Shown: positions 59,770-64,000 of the stretch, piece by piece
How the letters are laid out: each line of letters begins with the position of its first letter
Numbering within the stretch: position 1 is the first letter of the stretch
Source: Kribbella capetownensis
Lineage (GTDB): Bacteria > Actinomycetota > Actinomycetes > Propionibacteriales > Kribbellaceae
Reading direction: 5' to 3'
NCBI RefSeq assembly: GCF_004331485.1
Contig: NZ_SJKD01000001.1
Coordinates: 682,001 to 746,000 of the forward strand
Length of the DNA stretch: 64,000 nucleotides
Program-made: the position numbers and the translations under genes
Notes under the pieces: model-generated
Seen by the model: the letters and a program-made list of their open reading frames with translations, nothing else
The model's database searches: none
Told to the model about the DNA's origin: nothing

Positions 59770-61820
59770 CCGCGCTGCGGATGGCGTTGAGTGAGCTGCG
59801 GCGATTGACCGCGGGCCGATTGCCGAAGCTGGCGGTGGTCGCACTGCTGCTCGTGCCGGTCCTGTACGGCGGCCTCTACCTCTACGCCAACCACGATCCG
59901 TACAGCCGCCTCGACAAGATCCCCACCGCTGTCGTCGTCGAGGACGCAGGTACGACGCTGTCCACCGGCGAGAAGCTGAACGTCGGACCGGAGGTCGCGG
60001 ACGAACTGGTCAAGTCGAAGAGCTTCGACTGGCACAAGGTGGATCGGGCCGCCGCCGCCGACGGGGTGTCGGACGGCAAGTACGAGTTCGCCCTGGTGCT
60101 GCCGAAGTCGTTCTCGGGCGACCTGGCGTCGAGTGCGGACTTCACGCCCCGGCAGGCGAATCTCGAGCTGCTCACCAACGACGCCAACAACTACCTCGCC
60201 CACACCATCGCGAACCAGGTCGTCGCGCAGGTCACCAAGACCGTCGCATCGCAGGTCAGCGAGACCGCGGCGAGCAAGCTGCTGGCCGGCTACAACACGA
60301 TCCACACGCAGGTCAGTCAGGCGGCCGCCGGTGCCGCGCAACTCCAGACTGGTCTCACCAGCGCGGCATCCGGTGCCACGCAGTCGCAGACCGGGGCGAC
60401 CCAGCTCAACACCGCGCAGAAGCAGCTCTCCGCCGGCGCGACGAAGCTGGCGACCGGTACTACCGAGGCGTCGCAAGGCGCGACCGAGCTCGCATCGGGC
60501 GCCGGCAAGCTGGATTCGGGCCTCGGCACTCTCAAGCGCAAGACTGCGACACTGCCGAAGCAGACCAAGACGCTTGCCAACGGCGCCGATCAAGTGGCCG
60601 ACGGCAACGAACAGATCGCCACCGTCGGACGCCAGGTCGCGACCGCGTCCAGCACGCTGGTCAAGGACCTCAGCACGGTCGACGGCACCCTCGCGCAGCG
60701 GCTGAAGGCCCGCGGTTTCACGCAGGCGCAGATCAACCAGGTGCTCGCCGAGCTGCGCGCTCCGGTCGTCACCGCGAACACCAAGATCCAGTCGACCTCG
60801 AAGCAGCTCAACCAGCTCGCGGCCGGCGCCCGCAAGGTCTCGAACGGCGCCGCCACGCTGGCCAAGGCAACGCCGGCGCTGACGAACGGCATCAGTACGG
60901 CGGCCAACGGCGCCAAGCAACTCGACACCGGAGCAGGCCAGCTGAAGACCGGACTCACGAGCCTGCAGACCGGCGCCCAGCAACTCGCGGCCGGCGAGAA
61001 GCAGGCGGTGACCGGTCAGGGCCAACTGCTCACCGGTGTGAACAGCCTGGCCGGTGGAGTCACCCAGCTGAAGACGGGCGCGACCCAGCTCAACACCGGG
61101 TTGGCCAAGGGCGTCAAGCAGATCCCCAACCCGTCCGCCGACCAGCGGAAGGCGGTCGCCGAGACCCTCGGCGCACCCGTCACGCTGCGGAACGTCTCAC
61201 AGGCGACCGCGGACAGCTACGGCGCCGGCCTGGCACCGTTCTTCCTCAGCCTCGCCTGTTGGATCGGTGCGTACGTCCTTTTCCTGCTGGTCCGGCCGTT
61301 GTCACCGCGAGCATTGGCCGCCTTGCAGTCGCCGTTCCGGGTCGCCCTCGGCGGGTGGTTGCCCCCGGCCCTCTTCGGCGCGGTTCAGGCGACGCTGGTG
61401 TTCACCGCGGTGACCCTCGGCCTCGGCATCCACGCGGCCCACCCCTGGCTGACCGTCGGCTTCCTGATCCTGACGTCGTTCACGTTCGTCGCGATCCTGC
61501 ACGCGTTGTCCGCGTGGTTCGGTGCCGTCGGCAAGTTCCTCGGCCTGGTGCTGATGGTGATCCAGCTGGTCAGTGCCGGCGGCACCTTCCCGTGGCAGAC
61601 AATCCCCACGCCGCTGTACTTCTTCCACCACGCGCTCCCGATGAGCTACGCGATCGACGGCGTCCGCCACCTCATGTACGGCGGCCCCGGCACCTCCCTC
61701 GGCCGCGATCTCCTGGCCCTCGCAGCCTGGTTCGCCGTAGCCCTCGCCGCCTCGACCTTGGCCGCCCGCAACCAACGTGTCTGGCCGGCCAAGAAGCTCC
61801 AACCGGAGCTGGCCCTGTAA
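59766..61820 (+). CDS. YhgE/Pip family membrane protein
   Basis: A 684-residue protein with an N-terminal helix (VVALLLVPVLYGGLYLYANHD), a long extracytoplasmic region from about residues 50 to 480 built of repeated alanine/threonine/glutamine heptad-like units (LQTGLTSAASGATQ, LATGTTEASQGATELASGAGKL), and six or so C-terminal membrane helices (LAPFFLSLACWIGAYVLFLLV onward) of the ABC-2-like type. This is the YhgE/Pip architecture known from phage-infection proteins and ESX-type-associated exporters. GTG 59766 overlaps the stop of the ATPase-like gene (GTGA). TetR probably controls expression. Transported cargo unknown. Confidence 0.87.
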   Translation: MTALRMALSELRRLTAGRLPKLAVVALLLVPVLYGGLYLYANHDPYSRLDKIPTAVVVEDAGTTLSTGEKLNVGPEVADELVKSKSFDWHKVDRAAAADGVSDGKYEFALVLPKSFSGDLASSADFTPRQANLELLTNDANNYLAHTIANQVVAQVTKTVASQVSETAASKLLAGYNTIHTQVSQAAAGAAQLQTGLTSAASGATQSQTGATQLNTAQKQLSAGATKLATGTTEASQGATELASGAGKLDSGLGTLKRKTATLPKQTKTLANGADQVADGNEQIATVGRQVATASSTLVKDLSTVDGTLAQRLKARGFTQAQINQVLAELRAPVVTANTKIQSTSKQLNQLAAGARKVSNGAATLAKATPALTNGISTAANGAKQLDTGAGQLKTGLTSLQTGAQQLAAGEKQAVTGQGQLLTGVNSLAGGVTQLKTGATQLNTGLAKGVKQIPNPSADQRKAVAETLGAPVTLRNVSQATADSYGAGLAPFFLSLACWIGAYVLFLLVRPLSPRALAALQSPFRVALGGWLPPALFGAVQATLVFTAVTLGLGIHAAHPWLTVGFLILTSFTFVAILHALSAWFGAVGKFLGLVLMVIQLVSAGGTFPWQTIPTPLYFFHHALPMSYAIDGVRHLMYGGPGTSLGRDLLALAAWFAVALAASTLAARNQRVWPAKKLQPELAL

Positions 61821-61841
61821 AGCGCGCGGACACCTACCGGC

Positions 61842-61873
61842 GACCTCGGACAGGTTAGTCCCTGTCCGAGGTC
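61842..61873. terminator. 13-bp perfect stem-loop between convergent genes
   Basis: Arms 61842-61854 and 61861-61873 are exactly complementary with a 6-base loop; CCCACTTCTTG follows. It lies 22 bases behind the YhgE gene and faces the secreted protein gene on the other strand. Confidence 0.8.
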
Positions 61874-61915
61874 CCCACTTCTTGTCCGCGGTTCCGACGA
61901 ACGACGAGCTGGCCG

Positions 61916-62893
61916 TCAGTTGGCGGCCAGTACGCCACCAGCGGTGAAGTTGTAGGTGGTGCTGCCGACGGTCAGCGACCGGATCGCGCCGTGCCAGGCG
62001 TTGTCCCGGCCCTTGCCGACGCCGGCGGAGATGAACTTGGCGTCGTCGCCGAGAACGGCCAGCGCCTCGGCCAGGGTGCACCGGGAACCGTTGATGCCGC
62101 ACCGGTCGGTGCCGGTGTTGAAGTACGTACCGGTGAAGCCCCAGTGGTTGCCGGTGTCGGCCTTCGCGTCGATCTTGGTCCAGGCGTTCGAGGCCGAGTT
62201 GTCCGGCGAGTACACCAGCGTGGTGTAGGTCGCCCCGGCCACGTCGGGGTTCATCTCGAACTTGATCGAGGGCATGTTGCCCGCGATCGCCGAGTTCTCA
62301 CCGGTCTGGAAGACCTCGTACTTGACCGCGCTGAGGGCGACCGGCTTGCCTGTGAAGTCGGCCTCGTTGCCCCACATGACCGCGTCGTTGCCGGTCGGGA
62401 CGTTGAAGTTCAGGCCCTCGCCGGACGAGGACTGGCCCAGCTCGGCCCGGGCGTTGCCGATCGTGTTGCGGAAGATCTCGCCCCAGTTCTTCAGGTACGT
62501 CGTCCCGACCGGGCCGTTGATCTTCGCCTGGAGCGCGGCGTTCAGGTCGGACTCGTCGACCGTCCCGGCCTTGATCTGGCTGGACGACTTGATCGCGTCG
62601 GCCTTGGAGACGTCCGCGGCCGCGATGGCCTGCCGGAAGTCCCAGCCCATCCGGTCCAGCGGGATGGTGTTGGTGTGGATCATCGAACCCCACACCGCGG
62701 ACGGGCCGATCTTCGCGGCGGTGACCGCCTGGTTCTTCAGCTGCGCCGTGCCGACGGTGTTCGGCCCCGGGACGACGGCCGCAGCCGTATGCGGTGCCGG
62801 TGCAGGACTCGCCGACGCACCTCCAGTCAGCCCCACCGTGGCGACGATCGCCGCCACCCCCAGTACCGCAGCGCGGCCAGTGTGCTTGTGCAT
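61916..62893 (-). CDS. secreted protein of unknown function
   Basis: A 325-residue exported protein. ATG 62891-62893 is preceded by GGAGGGG. A signal peptide covers about residues 1-29 (MHKHTGRAAVLGVAAIVATVGLTGG...ASA). The mature part contains NTVGTAQLKNQAVTAAKIGPSAVWGS, the repeat-like linker seen in many actinobacterial surface proteins, and later YFNTGTDRCGINGSRCTLAEALAVLG with two Cys. The last ~60 residues predict beta structure. I do not recognise a catalytic family. Upstream on the same strand lies another membrane-anchored gene, with a terminator between. Confidence 0.72.
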   Translation of the reverse strand: MHKHTGRAAVLGVAAIVATVGLTGGASASPAPAPHTAAAVVPGPNTVGTAQLKNQAVTAAKIGPSAVWGSMIHTNTIPLDRMGWDFRQAIAAADVSKADAIKSSSQIKAGTVDESDLNAALQAKINGPVGTTYLKNWGEIFRNTIGNARAELGQSSSGEGLNFNVPTGNDAVMWGNEADFTGKPVALSAVKYEVFQTGENSAIAGNMPSIKFEMNPDVAGATYTTLVYSPDNSASNAWTKIDAKADTGNHWGFTGTYFNTGTDRCGINGSRCTLAEALAVLGDDAKFISAGVGKGRDNAWHGAIRSLTVGSTTYNFTAGGVLAAN

Positions 62894-63018
62894 CGTGTTC
62901 CCCCTCCAGGTGCCCGGCCCCCGTGGCCGGATCGTGAGACGCCGGGCATCGAACCCGGACATTGCACCTGGCAACCACCCGCCAGCGCCCCGCCTTGATC
63001 AGTTGCTTGTCGACCTCG

Positions 63019-63054
63019 TGTGCAAGGCCGCCTTGCTGATGACGGCCTTGCACA
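63019..63054 (-). terminator. 12-bp perfect stem-loop terminator
   Basis: Arms 63019-63030 and 63043-63054 pair exactly over 12 bases. It begins at the base next to the stop codon of the minus-strand gene ending at 63055, so it should end that transcript. Confidence 0.8.
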
Positions 63055-63759
63055 TCAGAAGTCGGCTTGCGCGGTGATCTTGTCGTACTTGCCCGGCTTC
63101 AGAGTCTTCTCGGTGTCGGACATGTTGATGCACTCGATGTCCTCAGACTGCCCGACCTCCAGGTCGCCAGTACTGGAGCACTGGAAACTGGCCAGCACGC
63201 TGGGGCCCATCAGGAACTTCACCGTGAAGAAGGCCATACTCGGCCCGTCGGAGGTGTTCTTGAGGTTTCCGACGAGCTTGTAGCCGCCGTAGGACTGCGG
63301 CGCGAGCTTCCAACCAGCGGCCATCTCATGCTTGCCGGTCGTGAAGGCCTTGCCCAGGGAGATCTCGCACGGGTCGTTCCGGCTTCCCTCACACTCCGTG
63401 GTGGCCGGTGCCTGCGTCTTCGGCGCCTGGGTGGTGGTCGCGGCCTTGCTCGACGGCTTGGCGCTGGCCTTGGGTGCCGGAGCCGACGTGGCGGTGTCGG
63501 AGCCGGTCGAGGCGGTGTTGTTGTCGCCGGCGCCCCCGCCGCTGGCCGCCGAGATGACGACTATCAACGCGATGAGGCCGCCGACCGGGAAGACCACGAA
63601 ATTGCGGAATTTGTGAGTCTTCTTCCTCGGCGCTGTGGTCTGCTGCCAACCGGGCGGCGCGCCCTGGACCGCCGGCGGGTAGCCCCCCGGCGGAGCCTGG
63701 TTGGGCTGGTTCGTGTACTGCGGCCCCCCGGCCGGGTGCTGCTGGTCCTGCTGAGACAC
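63055..63759 (-). CDS. membrane-anchored protein with Pro-rich N-terminus and extracellular beta domain
   Basis: A 234-residue protein. The cytoplasmic N-terminus is Gln/Pro/Gly-rich (QQDQQHPAGGPQYTNQP), a single membrane helix lies at about residues 53-70 (FVVFPVGGLIALIVVISAA), an Ala/Thr/Lys linker follows, then a domain with CEGSRNDPCEISLGKAFT and VGNLKNTSDGPSMAFFTVKFLMGPSVLASFQC. The layout resembles DUF4352-type lipoprotein-like proteins of actinomycetes. GTG 63757-63759 with GGGGGG upstream is the likely start. Function unknown. Confidence 0.72.
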   Translation of the reverse strand: MSQQDQQHPAGGPQYTNQPNQAPPGGYPPAVQGAPPGWQQTTAPRKKTHKFRNFVVFPVGGLIALIVVISAASGGGAGDNNTASTGSDTATSAPAPKASAKPSSKAATTTQAPKTQAPATTECEGSRNDPCEISLGKAFTTGKHEMAAGWKLAPQSYGGYKLVGNLKNTSDGPSMAFFTVKFLMGPSVLASFQCSSTGDLEVGQSEDIECINMSDTEKTLKPGKYDKITAQADF

Positions 63760-63900
63760 AGGTGTCTCCCCCCTCGTGAGTGGTGATGGTGCTGCCCCTG
63801 CCCGGACTAGACCAGGAGGGGCCACCGGGTGCTACATCGGTGGGGGAACACGGAGTGTTACATCGGAGCCGGAAGCAACTGATCCCAGTGGCTCGGGGAG

Positions 63901-64000
63901 CTAACTGTTGACGAAGGCGGCGGTCTCGGAGAGGAGGCGGTTGGTGGTGGGTTGGTCGAAGAAGGTGATGAGGGCTTCGTAGGCGCCGGAGTCGGCGGCC
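63901..64000 (-). CDS. C-terminal end of a protein cut by the window edge
   Basis: An open minus-strand frame enters from the right edge and stops at TAG 63901-63903. The visible residues read, near the end, GAYEALITFFDQPTTNRLLSE and finally TAAFVNS, which look like a natural helix-rich C-terminus. Too little is visible to assign a family. The 141 bases between this stop and the next gene hold no feature I can name. Confidence 0.5.
   Translation of the reverse strand, partial: AADSGAYEALITFFDQPTTNRLLSETAAFVNS

Noticed and set aside
59427..61025. 532-codon minus-strand frame opposite the YhgE gene
   Set aside because: Low-complexity mirror of the repeated Ala/Thr/Gln region of the real gene; no start signal.
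62942..62958. tRNA-like T-arm (CCGGG-TTCGATG-CCCGG on the minus strand)
   Set aside because: No matching acceptor stem, D-arm or anticodon arm could be built around it; it lies in the leader of the secreted protein gene.

Overview
The window is very GC-rich (roughly 70% by eye), gene-dense DNA with frequent GTG/TTG starts and ATGA/GTGA stop-start overlaps. Gene content is that of a filamentous or soil actinomycete: a polyprenol-phosphomannose mannosyltransferase, DUF5926, DUF3152, DUF385 and EcsC proteins, a TrbL-like membrane protein and a sulfur-operon leader peptide of the actinobacterial type. It most resembles Kribbella or a related member of the Propionibacteriales; that is an inference from gene types, not from a search. 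I saw no rRNA, tRNA, insertion sequence, CRISPR array, phage genes or attachment site, so this looks like ordinary chromosome with a few accessory modules.

Layout. 1-2338: coupled glycosyltransferase pair (lipoglycan or cell-envelope glycans), running off the left edge. 2446-5360: arginine deiminase with a palindromic operator and tandem hairpins behind it, then a DUF5926 protein and an RsbW-like ATPase. 5590-11247: a GDPD, then a tightly overlapping sulfur-acquisition operon (leader peptide, flavin reductase, lipoprotein, permease, ATPase, FMN-dependent monooxygenase). 11323-12478: ECF sigma factor coupled to Ogt, closed by a strong terminator. 12519-17089: methyltransferase, a CytX-like permease behind a TPP riboswitch, hydrolase, two membrane-anchored proteins. 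17189-21559: an AAA+ ATPase with an unusual CTAG-repeat promoter, a methyltransferase, an alarmone synthetase-like protein and an MFS exporter. 21750-25288: heterodimeric ABC exporter with complementary lost motifs. 25352-34976: peptidases, a large secreted phosphodiester-glycosidase/phosphoesterase fusion, rhodanese, a trypsin-like protease, a Fpg/Nei glycosylase and a 46-residue protein.

34973-42603: methyltransferase, DUF418 protein, GlxA-type regulator with GNAT partner, PadR regulator in front of a DrrAB-type ABC exporter, and an MDR dehydrogenase. 42586-49279: adenosine deaminase, a second ABC exporter pair, a TetR/F420-type oxidoreductase divergon with three operator copies, and Aat. 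49471-56033: EcsC, VOC, XRE regulator, HMG-CoA lyase-like protein, GNAT, phosphoesterase, and an isolated TrbL-like pair. 56163-64000: MarR regulator, sulfite-oxidase-like membrane protein, a TetR-controlled degenerate ABC ATPase with a YhgE/Pip protein, and secreted proteins of unknown role.

The most interesting signals are regulatory (the leader peptide, the CTAG repeats, and several well-resolved operators over recognisable promoters) and enzymes or ATPases that have lost canonical residues. No single locus clearly stands out as a wholly new system; the best candidates are the degenerate ATPase/YhgE module and the CTAG-controlled AAA+ gene.
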